DNA from: Polymyxa betae
Taxonomy: Eukaryota; Endomyxa; Phytomyxea; Plasmodiophorida; Plasmodiophoridae
Length of the DNA: 64,000 nt
Direction: 5' to 3'
NCBI GenBank assembly: GCA_003693705.1
Contig: RBZT01000415.1
Span: 124,001-188,000, forward strand
Part shown: positions 20,906 to 34,971 of the stretch, in pieces
Layout of the letters: the number at the start of each line of letters is the position of its first letter
How positions within the stretch are numbered: position 1 is the first letter of the stretch
The notes under the pieces: model-generated
What the model saw: the letters and a program-made list of their open reading frames with translations, nothing else
Databases searched by the model: none
What the model was told of the DNA's origin: nothing
Program-made: the position numbers and the translations under genes

Positions 20906-23900
20906 ACTTATACAGAGCCAAATGATAACTCATTGTGAGCGACGGATTTGGAGCATAGCAATTCGATGCGACGTCTAACGCTATCGGTCAAACCTTGTCC
21001 AGCATGCGAACACTCATTACCTTGTACGAATAATGGACATGACAGAATTTCATTCGATATTTCAATAAACTTCGCCTTAATCGACGACAGTTTCGCTTGG
21101 CTATTAAGATATTCCCTCCAAATTGGGGAGTTCTTTGGAATTACGAAATTCTGATAAACAGGCATTACGATTATAGTTTTCCAAAGAAGAGCCTACCTCA
21201 AAGTCCACGTCGCTCAGCAAGCTGTACAACTGAAAGAATGCACTGTCTTTGAAAGTATCGTCGAACAAACCTGAAATCGAGCTATTGGTAGTTACAACAA
21301 TTTCTCGGTCAATTTCCAGGAGCGGCTGCTTCAATGAATTGATTGAGTCGGCAGCAGCTCGAATGACCTAATGATAACTGATCAATTAAACGAGGCCAAA
21401 GGTGCAGAATAAAAACGATGATTACACGAGTCTTAGAATCGTCAAAGAGATAATCTGAACACGCGATGATCTGTTCGACAAGTCGAGATTTATAGAATCC
21501 GTTGGCAAACTCCATATCTGCAGCCATTGTTAAAGCAGTGAAATCCGACGTTCGAGTCTATACTAGGGATCATTGAATTGACGAGTTGATTAAATTCTTG
21601 TAACAATCTGATTTGAACACGAATATGTTCAATCGGATGTGCACAAAGCGAGTCGTATTGAAGCTTATCTAACGACGAGATTTCAAAGTCGGACGGGTCC
21701 AGGATTAGAGGATCGATGTCTGAATTTCAGTGAAATCAAGTAGCAGAACTAAATGTAGATAATCCGAATACATTTTTTCTCGATAAGCAAAACTAAATCG
21801 GAAATTGCCTGCTTAGATAACGCCTGTGGCTGATCGTATTCCTGAAATTCAGCCAAATAGGATGAACATATCAAGGTCTTTTTGTTGAAGCATCTATAGC
21901 CCTGTAGAAAATGGGTGTGCCACCAGAGTTTAACTGCTGGGGCCTCAAAGGCTTGAACGACCCATTCTGCAATGACAACAAATTATATACATGAGTGGTA
22001 ATAGGCAAATTTCGAACCTGCATCGCCTGTATTATTCTGTAAGCTCAGGACACTGTCTGGCCCAGCGGTAGTTAAACTCATAGCATAGCTGATCTGGAGA
22101 GATGAAATAAGCTCAGCTGAGGCCACTCGAACCTGAGCCTGGAGGCTGTTAAAAACGACAGCGTTTTCTTTAGGATCCGGCTCTGAAATAACGATATCGC
22201 AATACTGCAATCCGATATCGACATTGTTATCGGCCAAGAAAGTCAGTACTCGAATCAACGTCGGAGTGATTGACTGAATTGGTAGCCTTGACAGTACGTT
22301 CACGGTCGCATTAACAACCTTTCATTTTTCTCATTAGGAAAGCCGCATGGGAAATATTTACAAACAAACCTGTGTCGGGAAAACTTTCGTGATCGCTTCT
22401 GTAGATTGAATTTTAAGACCACATGAAACCAATGTTTGGAGAAGCCATGCGAAAATATCAGAAGATGTCTCGTCTGTTTCATCTTCATTGCAGAGCTGAT
22501 ATCCAAGATACGTTAAATATTCTACCTGCATCACTGTTAATGAAAGAAGGCAGCAAACTGCATTTTCTTACCAGAAGGCGTAAAACCGTTCTCTTTTGTG
22601 ACCCTTCACAAAGCACATCTTTAGGGATTTCCTTGAGTAGGATGCGTGCCAGATACGACCTTCCCTGAGGCGAGAACGATGACGCTCTAATTAATCTGAA
22701 AAAACTGCTGCCATCTTCGAAATAATCCCTTAATATTAAAGAATCGCATTCGATGTGCTGACAGAGAACCAAAAGGCAAATTTGGGAGTAATAGTTTACG
22801 AGCGAGTATAATCCTATAGCTTGCTCAGAAGCAATAGGATGGTCCTCTAGGGAGGCTTGCGGGTTGAGCTTTTGATCTGGTGTAGCTGCGCATGCAAATT
22901 GATCGCCGAGGCGTAAAAACACGCCACGCTTCACCTCGCAGTGAAATTCTGAGAGGATAGAAATGGCCTTTTGAGCATCGTTGGCAGATTGCTTCAACGC
23001 TTCTGAAACAACGTCTTCCGAATAACCAATTTGCGAAAGACGGATAACCTCGTTATTGAACGTAAACTGCTCATCTTCAGCATGGAGACGGTCTTGATTG
23101 TGAACGATCCACTCACAAGCCTTGAATCGATTGATTCCATATATGGATACGGCTTTGAGGCACCAGTGCACAGGGAAGCCCATCATAACCAAAGGTGATG
23201 CTAGATCCGCTACCGAGCGTTTATCGTGTAGACAGCGTTCAGAAATGGCGCCGTGATTTCGAATTCCATAGTCATCCAAGCAAGAATAGTGAATTGAGAT
23301 AGCAGAAATTTGGACATAAGGGCGGCTCTCATGACGCCTCACCTCATCCAATATGTAGAATTCGTTATTGATTACCAAAGATGAGAGATCATTTGGCTCA
23401 GAATCGATAGTAAAGACAGGTTCTCCATCAAAACAAACTATTATATTTTGTTCTTTTTCAAGGTTGACCTGAATTGCAAGGCGATACCACTGGTTTGTCT
23501 GTATAACAGCCCTGCTATTAACGTGTCCTACGGCAAGATGGCCTGAAGGAAGGATTACGATACAGAGATCACCGGGTGCGTCCGTTGAAAATAACCGAAT
23601 GGGAACATTGAGCTCCAGAATGCAAACGTCCATAAATATGGTGTAATTGGGAAGAGGAATCATTGGACCGTCCAAAGTTCCCTTCTCGACTCTTCGGGGC
23701 ACTTGCAGAAACTCCCCATAACGTAGCTCAAGGAATTCTCTATCCTAAGTGGAAAAAAATGAGGTCGATTATTAGAAGGCTTCAAGCAGCTGATACCTGA
23801 AACCTGGAGAATCTGGATGCTCTACCTAAACCACTGACAACAACTTCTGAAATACTCCGGTCGACTACAGCATAGATCCTGACGCAATCTCTGGAGGCGG

Positions 23901-26900
23901 CAACCTCTCTGTATTCGGATTCAACAAACGTAAGGCCGGTTATATACAGATTTTCAAGCTGGCTGGCGGCCAATGCATAGTCCCAGCATGCGATATCCCG
24001 AATGGAATATCCGTCCTTGAGTACGCAAACCTGGGAAAGTTCCAAGTCTTTAATATTGGAATCCAAGCCAACCTATATGAAATCTTAACCTAAAGGATAA
24101 ACAATAACCTGGACAATATTACATGGAAAAATTTCTTTGCATTAACAAAAACCGATAGCTGATCATCTTCAAAAACGATACAGATTAAGTGCCATTCAGA
24201 AGTGTCCAAGCCAATTTCGTGGCAGACAACTCGGGATCTGGCAGGCAAATCTGTTTTCATTTTGATAAGAAATGCGTTTCTGTTCGTTGTGTGTTCCAAG
24301 ACAGTCATAACCCACTCAGAAGGGCCCTGACCATAAATACGTACTACTTCAGTGGAAATCGGCAACAATAAACTTGGGTAAATGCGGAAAGCAACCGTGA
24401 ATTTTGTCTGTTTGGTACAGATTGATGACCATGAAATAGGAAAATGCAATCCAAGCGAAGAGCAGGAACTGGAGCTTTCCAAAATGGTACTGCTTCCTAT
24501 GATCTCGTTGCCACCATCAACGATTGCATCTGAAGCGGTATTCACGAGAAACAAAGTCCTTGGGAAAGGCGGAAGTTGATTAGATCCTGTTGTATCACAA
24601 CCAAACGCCATTGGACAAGTCGGGCAGATTCGCTTTCTTGTAGACGAAAAGATAAAATTGCATTTCTGGCCACAAACAACGCTGTGAAAAATGACACCAC
24701 CGGATGTCTCAACCTTTTTCGGCACGGTTGATAAGATATTATCTTGATGACCCAGGTGAGGACCGGCACTTCCCCATGTCCACAGTTCTCCTGCTGCGGT
24801 GATTGCTGCAGAGTGATCTTGGCCGCCATCTATAGAAACAATTCGTTCGCGTTCAAAATCATGAACAATGCGGCTGGGTAGGAATTCGTGCTGGGAGCTC
24901 TTTCCATTGCCCAGTGAGCCTAAATTAAGTTAAAATTCAAAATAAAAAAAACACTTAGAAATAATCTCTTTCACCGTATGTACCTGAATTGTTGCCTCCC
25001 CAGCAATAAACTTGGCCACGTTTCGACAGAGCAAGCGAATGATCCCAACCGCATGCGATTTGAACGACAGTCTCATTGCAAAGCGATTGGACGAGTTTAG
25101 GAAACAACAGCGCATCATTAGTACCATGGCCACAGACTATTCTGTAAATAAGTAACAGACGTGTACGAAATATTTACGAATATACCTGGCCGGCGCCCCT
25201 CATAGCCCGCTCCCCAACTGTAAACACGCCCTTCGTTAGTGAGCGCTAAGGTATGGTCCCAGCCACCAACGATCTGAACGAAGCGGGAAGCCTCTTTGGG
25301 GACGGCTACCAGAGTCGGAAATTTCTGCAGAACAGTTTTCTTTCCAATGCCTAGTTGGCCAGCCTAAATAATATTTTTAATATCTTCAGTCCATCAGTTT
25401 TCCAGGCTCACATGATTTTTTCCCCAGGCAAAAGTTTCACCCGATGACGATATCGCAAAGGAATGATATCCTCCAGCACCGATGACTTCTATTTTAACGG
25501 ATCCTAATCCATTCGCCTCGACCACAATAGGTGAATGACGGTCTGAAATGGTCCCATCGGCGAGTTGTCCATTCGAACCTTAACAAAAGTGCATCAGCCA
25601 CAACAGCAGAAGAGGAGACGCAGACAACCTTGACCCCAAGACCAGATCCTGCCATTATCTTGTAGAGCCAACGAAAAAGCATTGCCAGCCGCAACTTGTA
25701 CGAAATGTTTCGCTTCAAATGCAGCAATCTGTTTGGGGTTAAGCTGAGGAGTAGAATCGCCATGTCCTCTAAACATAGTGAGGTAACAGTCAAATAGGCT
25801 AGACTGACTTACAATCTTCCATGGTCGCCATTGCCAAAACTGAAAACCTCCCCTTGGTGCGTAAGCACCAAGCAATGAGCTCCGAAAGAACTCACTTGTC
25901 GCACAGTTCGGTGTGACAAAAAGGCGACTTTTCTGGGTAGAGGGACAGACAACGTCGATCCTTGTCCTCTGAATTGGAATGAACAATTCACAATTGAAAT
26001 CTTTCACAATGCTCACTTACAGTCTGCCTCCATCCCCTTTCCCGAAGGAGAATAAACGATGTTCTTCAATCGCAGCATTTGGATTACGAGAAATGGAAAA
26101 TAACGAGTCTATGTTTGTTGGTAAGGAAGCCTTATCTACCTGGAAATTACCGGGAGATATTATCTTGCCATCATTATCCTGAAGCCAACCAAAAAGCTCA
26201 ATACCTCCCAGAACCAAGTGCCACGAGCTACTGGAGTTTGGAGCAGTCATCGTCAGGCGAATTCGTCGATAAAAATGTGATGAGTCTATTGAGAATGTCG
26301 TTTGACATCCGGCTTTGCTCAAGGAGGAATCAGCGAAATGATGCCTCAAACAGATCCAGCTTGAATTGGAGTCAACGTGGCCGGCTGCTGCTGGCTGACC
26401 TTCGATTTTCCAGCTTCGCAGAGCACAGCGATCTGATTTTTTCCAATGTCGCAACGCGTAAGCGCTCAGCTTGACAGAGCGAGGACCGAAATCAATTACG
26501 ACATGTTCGTCTGTAGAGGCTATGGAGCTGAACGATGTTGCTTCAGGAGCCATCGGCAGAAGCATATTCAGAATAGAATGAATGGGATGAGATTGAGGAA
26601 GCTGTGAAGAAGCAGTGATGCAAACTTCTGAGAGCTCATGAGGGTTGGTGTAATGAGATAAACCGAAATTCGTGCCGAGATAATACAGAATGCCTAAATT
26701 ATTTGCACTAAACGGTGAAAATTCGCTTTCATTTGAAGATGGATTTTCGAAAAGCGGAACCGGTACCGGGCGCACAAGCCGCTTTCCACCAGCTCGCTTG
26801 CGCTGAAACTTAGTTAGTGCTTGAAAATTAGGTAATCGGGATCTGTTCTTCTTAGATTCAGGTTGCATGATGACTGATAGGCCTAATTGAGCATCGCTAT

Positions 26901-29900
26901 TTCTATTAAACGAGCACTTGTATGAAACAGAAGAATGTCTTTCAATGTGCAAGATATCATTCTTCTTCAATTCGTATTTGACAGAGCTGACGATAAAATC
27001 GCTGATAGCACGGAACGCACCACTGTCCCAGGCGGTACTTGCCCAGGTATCCTCCTTGAACAAATTCATTAACATTCGAAGTGCATCAACTTTTAGGCGT
27101 AGTAAATGAATTGGATCTCTTGATGCTTCACTGATACCACAGCACATATCCTTGTCACAAATGAACGAGATTAATGCTTGAAGTACAGAATGGCGGATAT
27201 TCAAAAGCGCATCGGCGGCCACTTTGCACCAATCTAAATAGCGAATGCACGATTCCGCCTCGCTTTTAGATATTGTAATAATTTTGCCTTCAGTTAAGCA
27301 TACAGATATATGGTCAGGATGGGAGACGTTAGCGATGACACCTGTGAAAACGTTCAACAAGATGGAGTACTTATGAAAGCAAATGACCTGGAGCAAGTAC
27401 CAAGCCGTGAATATGAACAAAACACGCTCGGTTTTCTTGGATATGATTTGTGGACCTTCCGAGAAGCGCTAATAGAGACGAAACAAGCTGCACACGAACA
27501 TAATGACGATCCAATGCCGAGTCCGAGACAGCGTTCGACGAAAAGTTACTGATAACCTTTTGAGTGATGGATTCACGCCAGATAGGGAGCGTCAGCAGCT
27601 TTTGCAGGACATCAATAATTTCCTCACTTAGCATTATAGAGTTCACATCATCCAAATGCTCATTAGGATTATAAATCTGCAGTAAAGCGAAAAGCTGGTC
27701 GATCATAATCTTTGCTTCTTTCGAATCTGCATTTACTATATCTGCATGTTGAGATAAGAATGTCCTGAAAATTCTCAAGCAAATTCGCCTGATCGAATAA
27801 GAGCTTTCAGAAATAAGCTCCGATAAGAGAGCTAGCCAAGGATACTGGAACTGCTGCAAAGCTTTTGCAGCATTTCGTGGAGTGATACATTGCAGAAGAG
27901 ATAGAAGAAGTTGCTGTAAACAGTTTCCCGATGATGAATGGCTATGGGATAGCGGGGACTGCTGTAGCAACCTATAGAAAATATCAACAGTTAGCAAATA
28001 GCGAGTTTCTGCACTACCATCGTGATTGAGACAGCTCTGGCTCGAAACAGCAATCAAGCACTGTCAATCTAGTATCAAGCCCAGTGAAACACGCTGCAAG
28101 TCGAACGGGGCAGTTTAAATTGCGAAAAGCAACACCTTGAGAAATGCCATTTCGAAAAAAGGTTATGGTTCGGTTATCGAAATCAAGCACGATCTCGATT
28201 ATATCGCCAGAAGCATACGTCTCTCCGTACCGCTGAGAAGCGGATGCATGATATTTGAATCCGGTTGCAGCAACGTAACCCCATCCACCTTGCGACCCGC
28301 CAATACAGTTGCTGACCAGACTGTCCACTTTAAATGAAAGAGGGACAAGACCGACTACGATTTTCCAGGTATTGAGGGTGTCTCCGCTACGGTCGACAAG
28401 GACCCTTAACTTGTGTACTCCTGATGCATAGGTCTGTGCAGATCGGACAGCCTGCCAGGTATGGGTTCCTGATTTGTTTGTGATCGTGACTGGACGACTG
28501 GCGACATCTCCAGAGAACAGAATATCGCTGCTGGTATTTGTCTCCCAAAAGTCCCATGGGTTGATAGAGTGACTTGGAACGTGTTGAGCAAACGAAATGC
28601 GGTTGGCTTGAAAATCATGAGGACTCGGAACAATGACATTTTTTTGTAGGAAAGGGTACTTTAAAACTCCATACAATTCAATGCCACCTAATGCAAGATG
28701 CCTGAAATCGAGATTAAGTTCCAGTTACGAGATCAATGATATTGGATACCAGCTGTTATTGGAATTTGGCCCTGTCATGTAAATTCTGAACATAGTATAG
28801 AATTCATTTGCTGACAATGCCCAAGAGTGAGATTGCCCTTTCTGATTTAGCGCAGGATCGTTGCAATGATTCCGTATAACATGCCAAGACTGACCGTCTA
28901 TCGAGCCTTGGAGCTGCCAATTCCTCAGAGCCTCTACTTTATATGTTGTGTAATGGCGAAGAGTATAATAATTGGGGCGAATTAGTCTTCCCAGGAAATC
29001 GATAAGAAACCAAGAATTTGCAGTCGGTCTCGAGACGCATCTGCAGGCTGTGCGTCCAACAATGGAACTTGCAGGAGCCGATGTAGTCAGAACACCAGAT
29101 GTTCGAACCTATAAATCCGTTAAAGCCAGTTGATAATTGCTCCAAAAGGCAACCTCTATCAGTCCAGAAAGTGCAGGGTTCCGAAAAGTGTCGTGCCCAG
29201 CATTTGTTGCCAGCCAATATATGATTCCGTTTCGATCAAAGTCGTGCTCATAGTGAAACTCATTATTTGAGCTTTGTATCAAAAGCGATGAATTGGATTT
29301 TTGTGAAGTGTGAATTGTTGCAGGACTCTTTATAATTCTCTAAGCATTAAAACTAAGCAAGAGTATCTTCTATATATTGGACGTACCTGATTGAATCCCG
29401 AGTCAGAATTCAGTTCATCGAAGTTCTTGCCTTCTTTGCGAATGCGAATCTCGCAAATAAGGGTAGAGGTCATCGCCTTGAGCATTTCATGGCAAACTTT
29501 GTCATCGGGATTTTGTGATACAATGTATGTGATCTGACTTAGAAACATTCGGAAACATGCCCAATAGAAATATGGATCCTCCGACTGATACGCTGACTCC
29601 ACAGAAAGCCACGTGGTCTCAGGCCCATTTGAGTTACCAAAGCCACAAGAATTGATCACATATCGTAACAAGTTGCAATTACTTAGAGAATAGAAATCGC
29701 CAGGTTGCAAAAAGAACGAGCACATCGCGAACGGGATGTATTTAGGAATGCAATCTTTTGATAGCAAAAATAAAAGGATTGAGAAATGCTGTTCCTTCAA
29801 TTCCTGGTTCGTTTCAAGTGCAGAATGAAAAATTTCTCGACCCTGGCTCTGTAGAGAACCCGAACAATGTAAACTCGCCTCTAATTGTTGCGATTCGAAG

Positions 29901-32900
29901 TTCTTGGCGGAGAAATCTGCCAATTGCTTTAAGTGGAAAGATTCATCAGCAAAATCCTTCTCACTGGTTTCAATCGGGTCGGCAGGATTCCCACAAGGAT
30001 TGTCTTGCCAACGCTGATCCTCTGAAATTTCTTGGAGGCCAAATTGAATACAATCGATTAGAGTTTTCCTAATTTGGAATTGCGATTGTCCAGAGCAGTT
30101 CTCCAGATTTAATTCTGTCTCTCTGTCGAAATTCAAAGTAATATTGGACATCGAAGCGGCAGAGTTCTCTACGACAGATTTAGGGTCAGAGATCAGATGC
30201 TTCGCTAGTTGGTAGATCCCAGTCTCTGACTTCAGCGAAAGCAGAATGGTGGAGAAATCTTGATAACAAGCCGACCGAAAACCAGCTAAGCATCGACGAT
30301 GAAGTAGGATTTTCTCCACATCATTAGCAGATATAGTTTCATCTTGACAAAAGGTTACAAGCTGATGAACAACAGCTGGCATTTCTGAACAAATGTCGGA
30401 AATATCCAAGCTCCGCTTCGATTTGACAAAGGTAGAATGTCGCCCATCGAAGACCATTGGATAGAGCTGAAAGAGAAATGAAAGTTTGTCGATATACGAA
30501 TGCAAAAAAGATCCACTTTTTGAATCGTTTTTCCACGATATATCAGATTCAACCTGTCTGTAAAAGCTTATTGCTGACTTGCCAATGCTCTGAAGGAGTG
30601 GTTGGGTACCAATATGATCTGCTTCGGAACAAGCGGACAGAAAACTACCAGTTTCTCTAGAGATTATGTATGAGCGAAAGAGCTCTGTCAGATCACAGTG
30701 ATAAACGAGAAGGGATAAACAGTAAACGAACACAATATTCTCAGAAAGTTGGAGCAAGTGCCGACATAAAGTTGCATCTTGCAATCTTGACAGTTCAAAT
30801 ACTGTTTTCTTTAAGGGTTGCCTTTTGATAAATTGAGAGATTAGCCATTCCCGGTTGTCAGCGTCTTTATCGTGATCAACAGGCTCAGTAAGACCTTTCC
30901 TCCTCGGTGTAGTTGATGGTTGACAATCGCTATGCATCCCATAATCAGAAACCAGTCCAGCAGTCAAGATATCAGTATATGGTCTAGGTGGCAAGGTTGG
31001 TAGGTCGAGGTTCAAAACAAGTGCAGTACATCGACCGTATAGCCATAAACTACATTGATAGATATCCTCTAGCCAGCCTAGCATATTTGTGCCAGCAGAG
31101 TTGTTGATGATTATCTTCGACGTTGTCTTAATCAGGAGCCATCCATAGCGTTGACAGATTGCGAAAAGAACATCTAAAATTGGAATGATTGGCTTCAGTT
31201 CAGTCAGAATAGAATTAACGAAATTGAGCCCACTGCTTTCTATCAGAGCAGATAAAGCAGCAAAGCATGGGCGAGCAACTTGACCAATAAATAAATCATT
31301 CATCGACGAAAGCAATTGGAAAAGTGGCTGCTGATTTGCAGCATCAAAGTTGTTAATCTTCATCCAGATGCATTCCAAGAGGACATTGAGGTTTTTTAAG
31401 ACAGCCTTCGAGTAAAGCCCAAGCAGTTCATATCTCGATTCCAGATTTTGCTTTTCGCTGAGGCCTTGTTCAGCTGTGAAGATGAAAAGGGATGTCTGCA
31501 GCCTTTGAAGAATTAACAGCATGCTAGAAGCCTTGGAATAAATATCATGAGACTTTAGAAAAGAGAGGCTTTGCCGTCCAGATATATTTACGAGCTGAAT
31601 CAACCCGAAACGATCGTTCTCGTCGAATGTGCCAAATTCTTTGATAAGTTTGCAGATTACGTCAGCAGAAGACGTCTTGGTGATCAAAAATTCAATCAAT
31701 TTACTTTTACCAACGTGCTTGCCATTGACATCAGAAACCAATCGTACTTCGAGAAAGCCGACATCTAGCAAGTCAACAAGACATTGAATCTGCTGGTTTA
31801 ATTTTGGACAGAGGAATTCCAGTCCAGCAGACAATGCTTCGGAAGCTTTGTCCATTATAATGAACTGTTTTTGTGACATCAGATCGTTTCCAGCACCATT
31901 GCGTTCTTTCGGAAACTCTTTCAAAAAGCGCATTAACCATTCTTTCAGTCCATTTATGCATTCATGTTTCATTCCAATTGCATCCATACTTAACTGAAGC
32001 TTGGTCACTTGAGATAGCTGGCCTGTGAGCAATTGCAGAAATGATATTGTCAGATCCATGAGCAAAGGCAATAACATCTCAGGGCAGCTTTTTGGTGTGA
32101 AATACCTGCCACCGGCCATCTCAAGTAACAAACACAAGTTGTGAAAAGTAGATTGCCTGGCTTCAAAGACGAATTCGGAGCTGGAATCGCTCATGCATTC
32201 GCTCTCGTGAAATGCAGGTAGCAAGAGTAAGCGTTCAAGTTCACTAACAATCAGCTGGACCGCTTCTTCGGCCTTGACATTCTCAGAGGATTCTGCATCA
32301 CTTTCTACATTAGACTCTCGCAGTTGGGATACATGCTGCAGATGAGATGCAGCGCAAGGTGACTGTTGTTGTTCTAAAAATTGTTTGTTAGCTTCATTAA
32401 TAAAATACAGTGGTCAAAATCGAGGGCGACATACCTGGCTCGTGTTTTCTACAGAGTTTATAGTTTTGTAGAAGAGTTATCTCTCGACGAATTCTGTATA
32501 CTCCATTTTTGGAATTAAGTATGTCGTCAAGAAGACAGCAAACAACAGACAATACAGCAGATAAAGAGCCTCTTGCAATGGCTAACTGAAGCCCCAGTTC
32601 CGTTACCCGTTCGAAATTTGAGTTTTGTTCTTGAGCAACACCCTGAAAATAATGCAGAAGAGGCTCCATAACCACAGATATGTCGATGTTATCTCTACGA
32701 GAAGGTAGCGATGGCAGGCTCTTCAATAATTCCTCAGACAAGTTGAGTATTTTGTCGAATAGACATTTATCCGACTTGGCAGAAAGTTGAATCAGCTTGA
32801 TTATCAGGTCTGTCATTGACCGAAGCCCAGACTCTGAAGTCTGAATTCTGGGAGATTCGACCTTAAGGACGACAGATTGCATTCCAGTCTGCGATTCCAT

Positions 32901-33239
32901 CCCTATTATGCTTCTGCCACGAAATGATTGATAAATTCTAGCCATAAGGTAATTACGTCGGTGGATCTCAATTGTTAGTGCATCGTTGAAGGTTTCTCCT
33001 GCAAAGGCAAGTACGTCGCGAATTGCGTTAATGACGATTTCTCTGGCCTCATCTTTGACAATTTTTCTATTAAGACATTCGCTTAAATTTAAGCAGCGAG
33101 GGTTAAGCTGTTTTGTCGTCTCCTGGAAATTCCTAGTATAATGTCGGACAAAATCGGACTGGAACAAGCCCGACGTCGCATCCAACAATATGGGCAGATC
33201 CTGAGCATCGATCAGATCGTTGCTAGCAGCATTGCCCAT
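20186..33239 (-). CDS. Giant HECT-domain protein with F5/8C, SPRY, RCC1, LamG and UBA domains
   Basis: Exons over 13 kb join in one direction into an estimated 3,500-3,800 residues. Order from the N-terminus: MGNAAS (myristoylation signal); a helical armadillo-like region of about 1,300 residues (one 2.9-kb exon, 29330-32224); an F5/8 type C (discoidin-like) domain (29290-28690: YWLATNAG, YYTLRHYTT, ALRNWQLQG, GGIELYG); a SPRY domain (28640-28040: WGYVAATG, ITFFRNG); a second F5/8C domain (26730-26180: YALRHW, LGGIELFG); about six RCC1 repeats (26080-24700: LFSFGKGDGGRL, VYSWGAG, VYCWGG); two LamG/ConA-like jellyrolls (24500-23300); two UBA domains (23210-22930: MMGFPVHWCLKA and IGYSEDVVSEALKQ); and a HECT domain at the C-terminus. 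The layout recalls HERC/HECTD-type E3 ligases. The HECT active-site Cys is missing. Nothing marks a stop between the parts, but splitting into two genes cannot be excluded without transcripts. Confidence 0.8.
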
Positions 33240-33439
33240 CCAAGCAAAGCTGGAAGAAATCTAGAATGAGGGCGGGCGCCAGGTCTGTTACAGAGGAGAC
33301 ACTCACAGAAACGTTACCAACCTGAGTGATAGAAAAGACCGTTCGATGATTTGACTGGGTCGCTCATTGGAGCAATGTCGTCATGGCTGAGTTAGATCGA
33401 CTGGTCACTTTAACTGCGGTTTATCACCTTCATTGTTTA

Positions 33440-34877
33440 TTAACTGTTTTCGAAGGTGAAAGACAGACGAGGGTTCCTTGGCGTCGACAGTGATTGACGC
33501 ATCGACAGCGATCGGTCCATAATGGAGCTGCCCGGTGCAGCTAAGTGATACGTTGGGTAAGCAGTCGATTTTCGTTTCGGGGAGAGGATTTGGTTGGACA
33601 GCTCGTTTTCGAATATTTCCAGGTCGAGTTTTGATGTGAGCTGCGTAATCCGTTTTTGCTGCATCATAGATGCCAGCCTCACTGCCTTTAGATCCTCTTT
33701 CAGTCCATGTATGACTTGAAAAGGGCCTTGTCTATGAGCGGAGCTAGCAGAAATACTTCTCCAACCAAAAAATGCCTTGATAAGCGTGCTACGATTGAAT
33801 ATTTTTGTGCACGCTTTGGTTTTGAATGTCTCTATTTCTTGGTTGAGCTTTTCGTAAGACTCTTTCAGATCGGCATGACTTTGCATCAAAGAAGCAGTTA
33901 CGCCATTCAATGTATGATATATACGGTGCGAATTGTTTTCGAAAACGTCGTTGAAGTTATTGATTACAAACGATAACAATTTCTGTCAAAAGTGTAAGCA
34001 TTCAAGTTTTGATAGAAAAGTTTCAACCTGGCACGAGATTAAATCATCATTATTCCTTAGGTTTCCCAGATTGTTATGCTTGTTGCCAGATTGAATAATG
34101 ATCATCGGCAGCTGACAGATTACAGGTCCCATAACCTATAGCGACTTTCATCATTAAAAATCTTCATTCATTGGAGATGCTTTAACCTCAGCAGTTTCTC
34201 GCGCGACGCCTTGATCATCAGCTCGATGCGATAAAGTCGAAAAGCATCGAACCAGCCGGCGAAGTAAATCAAAATTTGCCCTAGGCAAGGATAAGAGAAT
34301 TGACTGAAAACAATTGTTTAGATGATTCTTTGGAAATTAATGAAACCCAAACCTGGATAATCAAAATTCGGTCGAAGTTATCTCTGGAGTCGGAACACAA
34401 ATGAGACGTGATCGACGGATCCGCCATTGAATTGAACAGTTGGCGTTGCTGTTTACGAGGCAATAGCGGCTCCGGAAGCTCAGTTAAGAATTTGGAAATG
34501 AAACAGGCGCACGTCTCGGGATAGAACAGCTTCGCTTGGATCTCTCCGTTCGGATCTGTAGCTGCTGAAATGAGTTAAATGAAATTGGCGCATTAAACTC
34601 ATACCAAGCGATTCAGCATGCTGGCAAATGTCTTCAAGCTGATCGCAATGGCGGTCAGAAAAACCAGGCTGCAGCGGGTTGGCATCAGACCCGACGAAAT
34701 CAATGGGAACACTAAGGAATCGAGGACATTGCTGTTGGTGATTCCAGAATGTTTGAAGGGGTACTCCGAAAATCTTCGATTTCCCTGCATTTCCGCAAGA
34801 CGCTTGCCCCTGTCACCTGTTGTCAAGCTTTTGTTGACCGATTGATGTATATTGCTTACGAGTACACAGTTACCCAT
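33440..34877 (-). CDS. RhoGAP-like protein with acylation signal and C-terminal coiled coil
   Basis: The first exon is only six codons (MGNCVL) and joins through a 50-base intron to GQASCGNAGKSKIFGVPL, the usual start of a RhoGAP domain (FGVPL). Then follow FVGSDANPLQP, LEDICQHAESL, YPETCACFISKFLTELPEPLLPR (the LReLPePLlP signature), IIQSILLSLPRANFDLLRRLVRCF (the LLxxLPxxN motif) and VMGPVI. GAPs of this family speed GTP hydrolysis by Rho-type GTPases. The segment that should carry the arginine finger (G-I-F-R-x-x-G) is missing: AESL joins directly to AATDPNGEIQ, so GAP activity is doubtful. The last exon is a coiled coil and Ser/Arg-rich tail ending in FENS. MGNC suggests N-myristoylation with Cys palmitoylation. 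Confidence 0.75.
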
Positions 34878-34971
34878 CTACTTCGAGAATTTATTACAGC
34901 TATCCGCTTACTTGTGTTTTGTGGCAAAATTCCGGTACGTTATGGATCGATCGTGCTTGCTGTGTTGTTAT

